Shown here: positions 17,148-25,489 of the stretch, piece by piece | Position numbering within the stretch: the first letter of the stretch is position 1 | Layout: each line of letters opens with the position of its first letter | DNA from: Oscillospiraceae bacterium | GTDB taxonomy: Bacteria; Bacillota; Clostridia; Oscillospirales; Oscillospiraceae | Assembly (NCBI GenBank): GCA_015068455.1 | Contig: SVKO01000005.1 | Coordinates: forward strand, 124,001-188,000 | Length of the DNA: 64,000 bases | Direction: 5' to 3' | Program-made: the position numbers and the translations under genes | Notes under the pieces: model-generated | Told to the model about the DNA's origin: nothing | Databases searched by the model: none | Seen by the model: only the letters and a program-made list of their open reading frames with translations

Positions 17148-17341
17148 TAGAACTGAAACAGGTCTTTGACCAGCCTGAACAGGTCGGCAATTCGCTGCAC
17201 CACCATCATCAGCACCACAACCAGCCCCGCCAATGTCGTCATCGTCGCCTGCTCCTCCCGTCCGGATCGTACAAGTACCTGATTGAGTATTGAAATAATA
17301 ATGCCTACGGCGGCGATCTTGAAAATCAGATCGACATCCAT
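17147..17341 (-). CDS. spoIIIAC: Stage III sporulation protein AC
   Basis: The 64-residue membrane protein has two hydrophobic helices around a short polar turn (SGREEQA). This is the standard SpoIIIAC size and topology. It starts with MDVDLIFKIAAVGIIISILN. Its stop touches the spoIIIAD start, and it begins 3 bases after spoIIIAB ends. Confidence 0.93.
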   Translation of the reverse strand: MDVDLIFKIAAVGIIISILNQVLVRSGREEQATMTTLAGLVVVLMMVVQRIADLFRLVKDLFQF

Positions 17342-17344
17342 CGT

Positions 17345-17857
17345 TTAAAGCAGGATGATCGCCAGCGCACAGCCCGCGCACACGCCAAGCACTTCGTAGC
17401 TTCGGCAGCGGTCCGCCCTGCCCTGCCTGAGTGACGCCAATGCCGCTTCGGCACGTGCGGACAGGGCCTGCAGCGCTTCCACCTGCTCCTGCACATCATA
17501 GGCGCCCAGCTTTTCTCCGAGTTCCCGAAGCAGCTCCATGCACGACGGCGGAAGACGCTCTGCGTGCTCGTCGAGTGCGCAGTCCATGACACAGGCGATA
17601 TCCGGCTCTGACATGGACCGGATCTGCTGCGAACAAAAAGAAAAAACCTCCCGCAGCTCACCGGACGTGCAAGCCTGGGCCCGGGTAAACAGCTCCTGCA
17701 CCGGCGCCATTCGGCCGGGGATTTCGCATCTCATCAATTCCAGCACCCCCGCCAGCTGCTGCAGAAACCGGACTTCACGCCGAACGCTGTGCGCCAGGGA
17801 CAGCCCCACCGAACTCGCCGCCGCGACGACCAGCGCCGCTCCCAGAAACTTGATCAT
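17345..17857 (-). CDS. spoIIIAB: Stage III sporulation protein AB
   Basis: The 170-residue product has a short N-terminal membrane segment, a soluble helical middle (EVRFLQQLAGVLELMRCEI) and a C-terminal membrane span. This resembles GspF-like SpoIIIAB. Its first 83 bases lie inside the 3' end of spoIIIAA in another frame, an unusually long overlap for this operon. Confidence 0.92.
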   Translation of the reverse strand: MIKFLGAALVVAAASSVGLSLAHSVRREVRFLQQLAGVLELMRCEIPGRMAPVQELFTRAQACTSGELREVFSFCSQQIRSMSEPDIACVMDCALDEHAERLPPSCMELLRELGEKLGAYDVQEQVEALQALSARAEAALASLRQGRADRCRSYEVLGVCAGCALAIILL

Positions 17858-18734
17858 TTTCTTTCATCCTTTCCATTGTGGTGCGATGATGGATATCCAT
17901 CATAATCAGGTGATCAAAAAGTCCCAGCGCGCACATTCTTGCGTACAGGGGACGGGAAAACAGATCCGACCGGCTGAACGCATGGGCGCTGGCCAGCAGA
18001 CGAACACCGCAGAAGGACGACCGCAGAAGCGCGTCCACATCGCGGTCCTCGGTGATCTCGTCCACCGCGATCCACTGCGGGCTCATGGTACGCAGCAGCA
18101 TATAGACGCCTTCCTCCTTCTGCACGCCGGAAAGCACATCCGTCATCTGTCCGACGGAAAACCCCGGCATTCCCCCGGCGCAGGCTGCCAGCTCCATACG
18201 CTCGTCCACGACGCCCACGCGCTCCCGCGCCCAGTCGCTGCGATCGCGGATCAGCTCCCGCAGAAGCGTTGTCTTACCGCATCCCGGCGGCCCCGCAATC
18301 AGCGTCGAGTCGGGATGTGCCCGCAAATATTCAACCGCATCCGACTCGATGTGCTCAGGCTGCCGCGCGATCCGAAGATTGACCGACGAGAGATCCCGAA
18401 GGGAGCGGATCCCCTCCGGGCCGCGAACGGCCTGTCCGCAAACGCCGAGGCGGTGTCCCCCCGCCAGGGTCACAAATCCCTGCCGCAGCTGTGCACTGGA
18501 AGCATAGGCGCTGTACCGGGTCGCACGGTTGACGATTTCCCGGATGCATTCTGAATCCACAAAATATCCGCTGCTGCCCGCCGGAAGGATCTGCTCTGAA
18601 TCCAAAGAGAGATACCGTGCATACTGTCCGCACCGCAGCCGCAGTTCCCGAAGCCCCAGCCGTTCCGAAAGCGGCAAAGCGCGCACTGCCCGGGCCAGTT
18701 CCGACGGCAAAATCGATAAGTAGCTGTCCATCAT
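17775..18734 (-). CDS. spoIIIAA: Stage III sporulation protein AA (ATPase)
   Basis: The 319-residue product is the cytoplasmic ATPase of the complex. Walker A is AGPPGCGKTTLLREL (about residues 146-160) and the Walker B region is WIAVDEITEDRDVDAL (about 218-233). The second-region-of-homology stretch around GVRLLASAHAFSRSDL is clear. The last 27 codons (Gly/Arg/Ala-rich) read through the spoIIIAB start and look like a non-conserved tail. The ATG pair at 18734/18731 has GGGAGGAAG upstream. Confidence 0.93.
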   Translation of the reverse strand: MMDSYLSILPSELARAVRALPLSERLGLRELRLRCGQYARYLSLDSEQILPAGSSGYFVDSECIREIVNRATRYSAYASSAQLRQGFVTLAGGHRLGVCGQAVRGPEGIRSLRDLSSVNLRIARQPEHIESDAVEYLRAHPDSTLIAGPPGCGKTTLLRELIRDRSDWARERVGVVDERMELAACAGGMPGFSVGQMTDVLSGVQKEEGVYMLLRTMSPQWIAVDEITEDRDVDALLRSSFCGVRLLASAHAFSRSDLFSRPLYARMCALGLFDHLIMMDIHHRTTMERMKENDQVSGSGAGRRGGEFGGAVPGAQRSA

Positions 18735-18750
18735 TTCTTCCTCCCGTTTC

Positions 18751-18779
18751 AGCCTATGAACACATATCGGCGAATATGA
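18751..18779 (-). promoter_or_regulatory. Possible sigma-E promoter of the spoIIIA operon
   Basis: On the minus strand TCATATT, 14 bp, then CATAGGCT resembles the mother-cell sigma-E pattern (ATATT, 13-15 bp, CATACAnT). It lies just upstream of spoIIIAA, an operon known to depend on sigma-E in Bacillus. The -10 has two mismatches. Confidence 0.45.
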
Positions 18780-18810
18780 TGCGCTGCATCATCCCGCAAA
18801 CATGAAAAAC

Positions 18811-18846
18811 TGCGCCCGGAATGCAGCATATCTGCATTCCGGGCGC
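18811..18846 (-). terminator. Terminator after SLH-transglutaminase gene
   Basis: Long perfect arms (GCGCCCGGAATGCA and complement) are followed on the minus strand by GTTTTTC. It separates the surface-protein gene from the spoIIIA operon promoter. Confidence 0.85.
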
Positions 18847-18859
18847 ATGCCCGATGCGG

Positions 18860-20752
18860 TTATTCAGAAGGTTGTTCCGATTTGGGCTCATCGCCCTGAT
18901 CTGCTTCATCCGCCATTTGCCTGTACAGGAAAGTCAGGATCTGACCTCTGGTGCACGGATTATCCGGACTGAACCGATCGCTTGACGTGCCTTTGACGAT
19001 TCCCTGATCAGCCGCCCAAAGCACCGCGGTATAATAATAGCTCTGACGCACATCCACAAACGGGTTGTACTGATGAAGGGGCGAACCGGACAGCCGCCAC
19101 AAAAACGTGACCGCCTGCGCTCTTGTGCAGATCTGGCCGGGGCTGAATCGATCGGCGGACGTACCTTTCGTGATGCCCGTCTGCTGCGCCCAAAGCACAG
19201 CGTCCCGGTAGTAGGAATGATCCGGCACGTCGTCGAAAGGATTCTCCTCGTTTTCAGGCGCCGGCGCGCCGACAGCCCGCCAGAGGAACGTCATAATCTG
19301 GGCGCGGGTGCACTCCCCGTCGGGCTGAAAGCGCAGCTGTGATACGCCCTTCGCGATCCCCTGCTCGGCGGCCCATCGGACCGGCTCTGAAAAGTATTTC
19401 CCTGCGGGAACATCCCAGAATACATCGCCTTCGAACATGGCGATATAGGTATACACGCCGCGCGCTGCCGCCGGGCATTCATAAACAGGTTCGGAGGAAA
19501 GCATTGTTCCCTGTTCGTCAAACCAGCCTGTAAAAGTCTTCCCCTCCTCCGGGGTCGCGGTCAGCTTCACAGTCAGGCCAAGATCATACTGGCCGCCGCC
19601 TTCGGCCGTTCCGGACGCGGATGCGTGGACAATAATATCCGCCTGATCCACAAATCTGGCGTTGACGACCGTATTTCCCTGCAGCACAAACTGCAGGGTG
19701 GCCTCTCTTCCGATCAGCGTTCCCTTTTCATCGTACCATCCGTCAAATTTTGAGGCTTCCGCAGCCACAGCGCGCAGCGTCACCGTGTTTTTTGTATAGT
19801 AGTTGTCGCCCGTTCCGATGACCGTTCCGTATCCGCTCACCGTACAATGCACAAAAGCCTTTTGTCCCCGTTCCGCAGTGACGGGAAGGAAGGTTGCGTC
19901 TCTTTGGGGATTCGCCTGCACGTCTGCGCTGTAATAATTGGGATTATAGCGATAGCTCTTTGCCGTGCTTACGCCGAAATAGTAGCCGGTATGCCTGTTG
20001 TTCTGCTCCCAGTTTCGTGCGTCGCGCTGCGGATCGAAGATATACTGCGCGCCGTCAAGCACCAGGATCGACCAGCCGTGATGCCCGGAGCCAAGGGCAG
20101 TATTTTCGAACGTAAACAGGCCCGTGCGGACGTAGGACTCGATGCCGACATAGCGGGCGATCACAGCGAAGGCAATGGCATAATCATAGCACACGCCCTT
20201 TTTGCTGGACAGAATATGGTAGGTACGGTTGGCCATATCGTCCGAAATGGATTTTTTCAGGCCGTTTTCATATGTCATGGAGGAAAGATAGTTGTAGCCC
20301 GTAAAGCTGTTATAGGCTGCAACGGAGGCATTCGTATTGGAATAGCCCGCCCAGGAATAGGTGACGTTCTCAACCATCCACTGATACGCATACCACAGCT
20401 TTCCATAAGCGTCGGAAGCGCCGGAGGCGTTGAGCAGACTGGCGATCTTCGCATCGAGAAGATTCCACCCCGTTCTCTGCGGATGCAGGACCTGACGGTT
20501 CAGCAGCGCCTTTGCCTCATCAGAGGAAATGGCGTCATGCGTCCACGCCTTCCGCGGCGGATCAGCGACTGCATGATCCCATGCGCTTCCAAAGGCGGCG
20601 CCGTCATATGCAGGAACGCCGCAAGTTTCAAGCGTTCTGTGCGTTCCCTGTCCCGCGTCCGCACCAGAGGCAAACGCAGGCGTAATGAGTGAAGCAAGGA
20701 GAATCGTCAACAAAAGAAGCGCCGCTAATCGTGCATTCATTTTACTATGCAT
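18860..20752 (-). CDS. Secreted transglutaminase-like protein with three SLH domains
   Basis: The 630-residue protein begins with a signal peptide (about residues 1-29, cleavage near AFASG). A transglutaminase-like domain (about 110-245) has Cys188 in KKGVCYDYA, His224/225 in GHHGWS and Asp240 in IFDPQ, a complete papain-like triad. Two repeats of about 65 residues (about 290-435) with F-x-G-W-x-D look like InlB/Flg_new-type beta repeats. Three SLH domains (about 440-620, each with FxPxxxCTRxQxxTFLWR) should hold it on secondary cell-wall polymer. The enzyme could be a protease or a transglutaminase; the sequence does not decide. It is monocistronic. Confidence 0.9.
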   Translation of the reverse strand: MHSKMNARLAALLLLTILLASLITPAFASGADAGQGTHRTLETCGVPAYDGAAFGSAWDHAVADPPRKAWTHDAISSDEAKALLNRQVLHPQRTGWNLLDAKIASLLNASGASDAYGKLWYAYQWMVENVTYSWAGYSNTNASVAAYNSFTGYNYLSSMTYENGLKKSISDDMANRTYHILSSKKGVCYDYAIAFAVIARYVGIESYVRTGLFTFENTALGSGHHGWSILVLDGAQYIFDPQRDARNWEQNNRHTGYYFGVSTAKSYRYNPNYYSADVQANPQRDATFLPVTAERGQKAFVHCTVSGYGTVIGTGDNYYTKNTVTLRAVAAEASKFDGWYDEKGTLIGREATLQFVLQGNTVVNARFVDQADIIVHASASGTAEGGGQYDLGLTVKLTATPEEGKTFTGWFDEQGTMLSSEPVYECPAAARGVYTYIAMFEGDVFWDVPAGKYFSEPVRWAAEQGIAKGVSQLRFQPDGECTRAQIMTFLWRAVGAPAPENEENPFDDVPDHSYYRDAVLWAQQTGITKGTSADRFSPGQICTRAQAVTFLWRLSGSPLHQYNPFVDVRQSYYYTAVLWAADQGIVKGTSSDRFSPDNPCTRGQILTFLYRQMADEADQGDEPKSEQPSE

Positions 20753-20971
20753 ATTCTTCTTCCTTTCTCCGGTTAATAAAGCTGTTTAACCACATAATAT
20801 TTTAACATGATCAAACTTTTATTACAATAGATATTTCAAATAAATCAAATATTATAACATTTTTCGAACAATTCTAAAGATTTTATAACGTTCTTCAAAA
20901 TGAAAGACGCAGTTGATTCGGCACATGTTACACTTTGCATATTCATGATCCGTAAAACTGCCGAAAAAGAA

Positions 20972-20996
20972 GGCGCACGGATATCATCCGTGCGCC
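20972..20996 (-). terminator. Terminator after PadR-DUF2812 pair
   Basis: An 11-bp perfect stem (GGCGCACGGAT and complement, loop of 3) is followed on the minus strand by TTCTTTTTC. Confidence 0.85.
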
Positions 20997-21040
20997 TGTA
21001 CTTCACGTCAAATGCGTTTCTATTTTATTTTAGCATCCGT

Positions 21041-21547
21041 TTATTCAAAGAGCTGACGATCCCGCTTCAAGGCCTGGGCCTTTTCGTGGATGCGGCCAAG
21101 GCCGTAGGTCAGCATGGAGGCCAGCAGCAGATTGACGATACCAATGCGATTTCCGCAGACCGCGTTCATCACGCCGATCAAAAGATTCGTCATGCTGAGC
21201 ACCGTCAGCAGGGTTCCGACCCTGCCAAGATGCGCTACACGGGAATCGATATCCGAGAAGATGTCAAAGGGGCCGTCGGCGGCCTTCTTGCGGAAGTACA
21301 GCCATTGGAGCACCCGCCCGACATACTCCGCGCCGGAGTCGGACATGAAATCGACATATTGGGGATCGTAGCCGTGCATCTCCAGCCGGACGGTGTACTC
21401 CCCGGGCTCGCAGGCACAGAAGGTATACCGGCACCAACCCACGGAATCCAGCACCCAGCCTGCCAGGGCCATCTCATTGAGCCATTGCTCCTCCTTGTCA
21501 AAATCCCAGACAAAGAACCATTTGTAAATCGTTTTTCTCTCAGTCAT
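21041..21547 (-). CDS. DUF2812 membrane protein
   Basis: The 168-residue protein has the DUF2812 start (KTIYKWFFVWDFDKEEQWLNEMA, read over two segments) with a W-rich soluble domain. Two hydrophobic helices follow near residues 110-150. DUF2812 proteins are almost always encoded right after a PadR regulator, as here (8-base overlap). The function is not established; the pair is thought to sense membrane or drug stress. Confidence 0.88.
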   Translation of the reverse strand: MTERKTIYKWFFVWDFDKEEQWLNEMALAGWVLDSVGWCRYTFCACEPGEYTVRLEMHGYDPQYVDFMSDSGAEYVGRVLQWLYFRKKAADGPFDIFSDIDSRVAHLGRVGTLLTVLSMTNLLIGVMNAVCGNRIGIVNLLLASMLTYGLGRIHEKAQALKRDRQLFE

Positions 21548-21863
21548 TCTTCAGTTCCTCCATCATTTCATCCGCATTCTTCAGAAGCTCTCTCAGTCGT
21601 TCGATCTCGCTGCAAAGCACCTTGACCCCCTGCTCGGTCAGGCCGTATTCCTTCTTTCTGCTGCCGTCGGGCACCGGCAGCTGAACGATCCATCCCTTCT
21701 CACACAGGGCGCTCAGGGCGCCGTAGAGCGTGCCGGGGGCCAGCCGCACCCGACCGGAGGACATCTCCAGCGTGGACTGCATGATGCCGTAGCCATGCTG
21801 CGGACGGAGCAAAGACAGGAGAATATAAAATGTTGATTCGGTCAACGCAAATTCGTTTCTCAT
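21540..21863 (-). CDS. PadR family transcriptional regulator
   Basis: I choose the ATG at 21863 (MRNEFALTES), which has AGGAGG six bases upstream; an ATG at 21869 is too close to that site and the longer frame to 21998 enters the promoter. The 107-residue protein has the PadR winged helix with HGYGIMQ, LAPGTLYGALSALCEKGWI and the KEYGLTEQG wing. It is followed by a coiled dimer helix. It probably represses its own operon through sites in the promoter just upstream. Confidence 0.93.
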   Translation of the reverse strand: MRNEFALTESTFYILLSLLRPQHGYGIMQSTLEMSSGRVRLAPGTLYGALSALCEKGWIVQLPVPDGSRKKEYGLTEQGVKVLCSEIERLRELLKNADEMMEELKND

Positions 21864-21883
21864 GGTCATCCTCCTTCGTGTGA

Positions 21884-21944
21884 CGTTATATCGTCTTCCG
21901 TTATATCGTGATTTATATATATCACCATCCGATATATTTGTCAA
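21884..21944 (-). promoter_or_regulatory. padR promoter with repeated operator-like sites
   Basis: TTGACA (complement at 21939-21944), 17 bp, TATATA (21916-21921) is a strong promoter. An inverted repeat GTGAT-N8-ATCAC covers the -10 (21908-21925). A 10-bp direct repeat CGTTATATCG occurs at 21884-21893 and 21899-21908, a 15-bp period. These are good candidates for PadR autoregulation. Confidence 0.75.
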
Positions 21945-21965
21945 GGTTTTTTTCAAAAAAAATCC

Positions 21966-21984
21966 GGGCCTCCGGCGGAGGCCC
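21966..21984 (-). terminator. Terminator after hydF
   Basis: The stem GGGCCTCCG with its complement is followed on the minus strand by GGATTTTTTTTG. It overlaps the end of the hydF operon and faces the padR promoter. Confidence 0.85.
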
Positions 21985-21990
21985 GATGGA

Positions 21991-23193
21991 TTATTCATGC
22001 AAAAGCTTTTGCAGATCCGGAAACAGGCTGAGACTGCGGTACAAAATGCCGTGCAGACATGCGATCAGGGTGCCAAAGTTTGTGATGGGTACGCCCTGAT
22101 CCACAGCGCATTTCGTGCGGTAGCGCACTTCCCGCTCATTGAGCATGCATCCGCCGCAGTGCACCACCATGGCATAGGGTGAAAGATCCTCAGGATATTC
22201 CGTGCCGCTGCAGGTGGCGATTTTCAAGTCCTTTCCCGTGTAGTCCCGCAGCCATCCGGGGATCTTCACGGTGCCGATGTCGCCGCACTGGCGATGGTGC
22301 GTGCAGCCCTCTGCGATCAGAACCGTATCGCCGTCGCGCAATCCTTTTATCGCGCTCACACCGGCCACGGCGTCCTCCAGCAGGCCCTTGTGCCGGGCCA
22401 TGAGGATGGAAAAAGAAGTCAGCGGGACCGTCTCAGGCACCAGCTTCGACACAGCGCCGAACACCTGGCTGTCTGTGATGACCACGGCGGGATCCAAGCC
22501 CGGACGGGAAAGCACCTGGGCAAGCTCGCTGTCGCGCACCGTCAGCGCAGCGCAGCCGCAGTCCAAAAGATCGCGGATGGTCTGCTGCTGGGGCAGGATC
22601 AGACGGCCCTTGGGGGCAGCCTTGTCGATGGGCACCACCAGGATGGCAAGATCGCCGGGGGAAAGCAGATCGCCCACCAGATGCTTTTCCGCTTCCCGGG
22701 GCTGCAGCGCCGCCAGGCGTTCCTTAAGCTCCTGGATCCCCTGCTTTGTCTTTGCGCTGACATAGATCTCCCTCTCCCCCGCTGCGGGAACCGCGGAAAG
22801 CAGATCCGCCTTGTTGAAAACAATGAGATAGGCGAGTTCTTTTTCCCGGAACAGCCCGATCAGCTGCCTGTCGCTCTCACGCATACCTTCTTCAGCGTCA
22901 ACCACAAGCACCGCGATGTCGGTTTTATTGAGCACCTGTCTGGTCTTGCGCACCCGAAGCTCGCCCAAAGCTCCCTCGTCGTCAAAGCCGGGGGTGTCGA
23001 TGATCATGACCGGGCCCAGGGGCAGCAGCTCCATGGCCTTGCGGACAGGGTCGGTGGTGGTACCCTTGACGTCGGATACCACGGCCAGCTCCTGTCCGGT
23101 GACGGCATTGACCACGCTGGATTTTCCGGCGTTGCGGCGGCCGAAAAAGCCGATATGAAGGCGATCGCCTGAGGGCGTATCATTGAGTCCCAT
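21991..23193 (-). CDS. hydF: [FeFe]-hydrogenase maturation GTPase HydF
   Basis: HydF is the GTPase scaffold on which the 2Fe subcluster is assembled before transfer to the hydrogenase. The 400-residue product has G1 GRRNAGKSS (18-26), G2 GTTT (44-47), G3 DTPG (66-69) and G4 NKAD (127-130). Cluster ligands are Cys297 and His299 (CTH) and His345-Cys346-Gly-Gly-Cys349, the family pattern CxH-x45-HCxxC. It is the last gene of the nitrogenase-like operon, 9 bases after the binding-protein gene, with AAGGAGG upstream. HydE and HydG are not in the window. Confidence 0.95.
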   Translation of the reverse strand: MGLNDTPSGDRLHIGFFGRRNAGKSSVVNAVTGQELAVVSDVKGTTTDPVRKAMELLPLGPVMIIDTPGFDDEGALGELRVRKTRQVLNKTDIAVLVVDAEEGMRESDRQLIGLFREKELAYLIVFNKADLLSAVPAAGEREIYVSAKTKQGIQELKERLAALQPREAEKHLVGDLLSPGDLAILVVPIDKAAPKGRLILPQQQTIRDLLDCGCAALTVRDSELAQVLSRPGLDPAVVITDSQVFGAVSKLVPETVPLTSFSILMARHKGLLEDAVAGVSAIKGLRDGDTVLIAEGCTHHRQCGDIGTVKIPGWLRDYTGKDLKIATCSGTEYPEDLSPYAMVVHCGGCMLNEREVRYRTKCAVDQGVPITNFGTLIACLHGILYRSLSLFPDLQKLLHE

Positions 23194-23202
23194 GATTCCT
23201 CC

Positions 23203-24342
23203 TTATTGATATTCAAAGCCGGAACCGCCTGCCACGGAGGGTGCAAAAATCGAAGAAACCTGCGCCTCGGTCAGCTCGATCCCAAATACGTCCTTATAGT
23301 AATTCTTCGCGGCCTGCACGATATCCACGTCCTCGAAAAGATCGGGATACGCCGTCTGGGCCATCCACAGCAGGGTCACGGGCGTGTCCACGCCGGGGGT
23401 ATAGCTGCGGTACATGCCCAGGGGCATCTTGTATACGCGGCCGTTCTGAACGGCGTCCACAGCGCTCCAGTCATAGCCGCCGACGGTATTCTGATACAGA
23501 TCGTCGGGCCCGGCGGTGGTGAAGTTGGTGACGAAGATCAGATCCGGATTCCAGGCATAGACCTGCTCCATATTGACGGTGACGGAGTTGTCGGTCTGCA
23601 GCTCGCTGCCCACATTGACCGCGCCGATGGCGTCGGCCCACCACTGTCCGAAGAACTGGCCGCCGGAGGTCATGAGGGTGCTCTCGTCATACTTGAACAG
23701 GAAGAAGGCCCGGGGCCGCTCGGATTCAGGCACCGTCTCCAGCCGTTCGTTCACCATGTCCAGAGCTTCGGCAGAATACTTTTTCACCTGTTCCGCTTTG
23801 TCGTTCTCCGGGAAAATCTGACCGATCAGCTCGATCCAGTGATCCAGGGTCTCAATGCAGTTGTAGTCCCATTTGTTGACGGAAATGGCTACGGCGGCGA
23901 AGCCGGCGTTCAAAAGCTTGTCGCCCAGTTCCGGGCTGCTGGCACTGTAGAACACCACGTCCGGCTGGAGCTTCATGAGCTCCTCGATGTTGACGTTGGT
24001 GCCGTCGATGAAGCCCGTTTCCACATTGAGGATCTCGGGATACAGCTCGCCCAGCAGACCGTTCTGCGCGGCGGTGAGGCTGGGCTGGGACATGCCGACG
24101 ATCTTGCTGGCGGAGTCGAAAAATACCGTCAGAACGCTGGGCAGGGGCAGGATGTCGCACACGACGATGCGGTTGACCTCGTTGGGGACCGTAACCTCGA
24201 TATCGCGGTGATCCATGACCACATGGGTGCCGTCCTTGGACGCCGCGCCGTCTTCGGACGCTTTATTCCCGCATGCGCACAGGCAGAGCATCAGCGCGGC
24301 GGCGAGAAGCAGACAAACGATTTTTTTGCATTGGTTTTTCAT
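23203..24342 (-). CDS. Metal-chelate ABC transporter binding lipoprotein
   Basis: The 379-residue product has a lipoprotein signal with lipidation at Cys24 (LCLCACGN). A class III periplasmic-binding fold of the FepB/BtuF type follows: a first lobe with VNRIVVCDILPLPSV and IVGMSQP, a long connecting helix, and a second lobe with NPDLIFVTN and GRVYKMPLG. Such proteins bind Fe-siderophores, haem or corrinoids. It belongs to the same operon as the FecCD permease and ATPase, though separated from them by the three nitrogenase-like genes. The ligand is unknown. Confidence 0.88.
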   Translation of the reverse strand: MKNQCKKIVCLLLAAALMLCLCACGNKASEDGAASKDGTHVVMDHRDIEVTVPNEVNRIVVCDILPLPSVLTVFFDSASKIVGMSQPSLTAAQNGLLGELYPEILNVETGFIDGTNVNIEELMKLQPDVVFYSASSPELGDKLLNAGFAAVAISVNKWDYNCIETLDHWIELIGQIFPENDKAEQVKKYSAEALDMVNERLETVPESERPRAFFLFKYDESTLMTSGGQFFGQWWADAIGAVNVGSELQTDNSVTVNMEQVYAWNPDLIFVTNFTTAGPDDLYQNTVGGYDWSAVDAVQNGRVYKMPLGMYRSYTPGVDTPVTLLWMAQTAYPDLFEDVDIVQAAKNYYKDVFGIELTEAQVSSIFAPSVAGGSGFEYQ

Positions 24343-24343
24343 T

Positions 24344-25489
24344 TCAAAGTACCTCTTTCAGTATGGATTGCGGGTCCGAAATCAAATCAGGGATCCGGGC
24401 GCGGTATATTCTCCCGGAGAATGCCTCCGTGGGAAGCGAAATAAACACGGCATCCTGCGGACAGATCGGCCGGTACATGGGATCGGCAATCACGGTATCG
24501 ACGCCCCGCAGCGCCGCGGTGATATCATCCTCATCGGGCGTCATGGCGTCGCAGGGCCGCAGGATTCCGGCGGGACACTCCGTGGCGCAAAGCACCCTGG
24601 CCGGTCTGCCGTTCTCCAGCGCAATGGCGTTGGCCAGAGCCAGGGATGTGATCCCCTCTCCGATCACGGCGACCGACGCATCCGCACCGTCGGCATGCAG
24701 GATCCGGTCATCCCCCGATTCCTGCGCCTGACGCAGCATCTGCGACAGGAGCTTTGACTGCTTCCCGCCAATGGGCAGGCCGACCACATACGGGATGCCG
24801 AAGCGCTCCTTCATGCTCTGTGCCGCGCCGAAGCCCGCGCCGGATACCACCAGGTTGACCGAAGCCCGTCCGGCCCGGGACAGCTCGTCCAGATCCGCGC
24901 CCATGGCCCAGCGGGAATTGACAGAGAATCCCTCCGCCTCCAGGAAAGCGCAGATCGAGCGGTCGGCGCCGTTGACGGAAAAATCCAGCGGGGTCAGGCC
25001 CAGGACGTTGACCGCATTTTCCTGCTTCTGTCCCGGCACTACAAACCGGTCCGCAATGCCACGCAGGGCCATGGACGCGCCGTGCACATAGGTATTCATT
25101 CCCGTGGTTGGAAATCCGAAGGTGGGGATCCCGGTGCGCTGCTCGATCAGCGAGGCCACGGCAGAAAAGTCAAATCCGATCATCGTGGGGATCGGCGTAC
25201 CGGCGATGGCGATGAATCTGGGATGCAGATCCTTCGCTGCCGCGCAGATGTCGCCGATCAGTTTTTCATCGTCGCCCATAATTGCCTCGAGCTCGCTGAT
25301 GGCGGAAATATAGACCATGGAGTCCACATCGTACCACCGGGGCTCGTCGTGGGTGGAATAGGTGGAGTTGCAGCCGGAGGCGTCGTGCATGATCGTCATG
25401 CCGCCCAGCTCAAACAGGGCCGAGCACACGCCGAACACGTCGGCGGAGTAAGTCGAAATGATCCTTGCAGTCTGTTTCATAGGCAGCAC
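24344..25489 (-). CDS. Nitrogenase component 1-like protein, NifD/K superfamily (A)
   Basis: The 381-residue protein has the oxidoreductase/nitrogenase component 1 fold. An N-terminal Cys appears in FGVCSAL, a second in the HDASGCNSTYS loop (the GPxGC equivalent), and later come a GTPIPTMIGFDFSAV segment and a Rossmann-like GFPTTGMN region. In nitrogenases and DPOR-type reductases the last-but-one block normally has a third cluster cysteine; here that spot reads GTPIP. No FeMo-cofactor Cys/His pair is evident. It overlaps the other component-1 gene by 13 bases and is far from NifD proper. The substrate is unknown. Confidence 0.85.
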   Translation of the reverse strand: MLPMKQTARIISTYSADVFGVCSALFELGGMTIMHDASGCNSTYSTHDEPRWYDVDSMVYISAISELEAIMGDDEKLIGDICAAAKDLHPRFIAIAGTPIPTMIGFDFSAVASLIEQRTGIPTFGFPTTGMNTYVHGASMALRGIADRFVVPGQKQENAVNVLGLTPLDFSVNGADRSICAFLEAEGFSVNSRWAMGADLDELSRAGRASVNLVVSGAGFGAAQSMKERFGIPYVVGLPIGGKQSKLLSQMLRQAQESGDDRILHADGADASVAVIGEGITSLALANAIALENGRPARVLCATECPAGILRPCDAMTPDEDDITAALRGVDTVIADPMYRPICPQDAVFISLPTEAFSGRIYRARIPDLISDPQSILKEVL

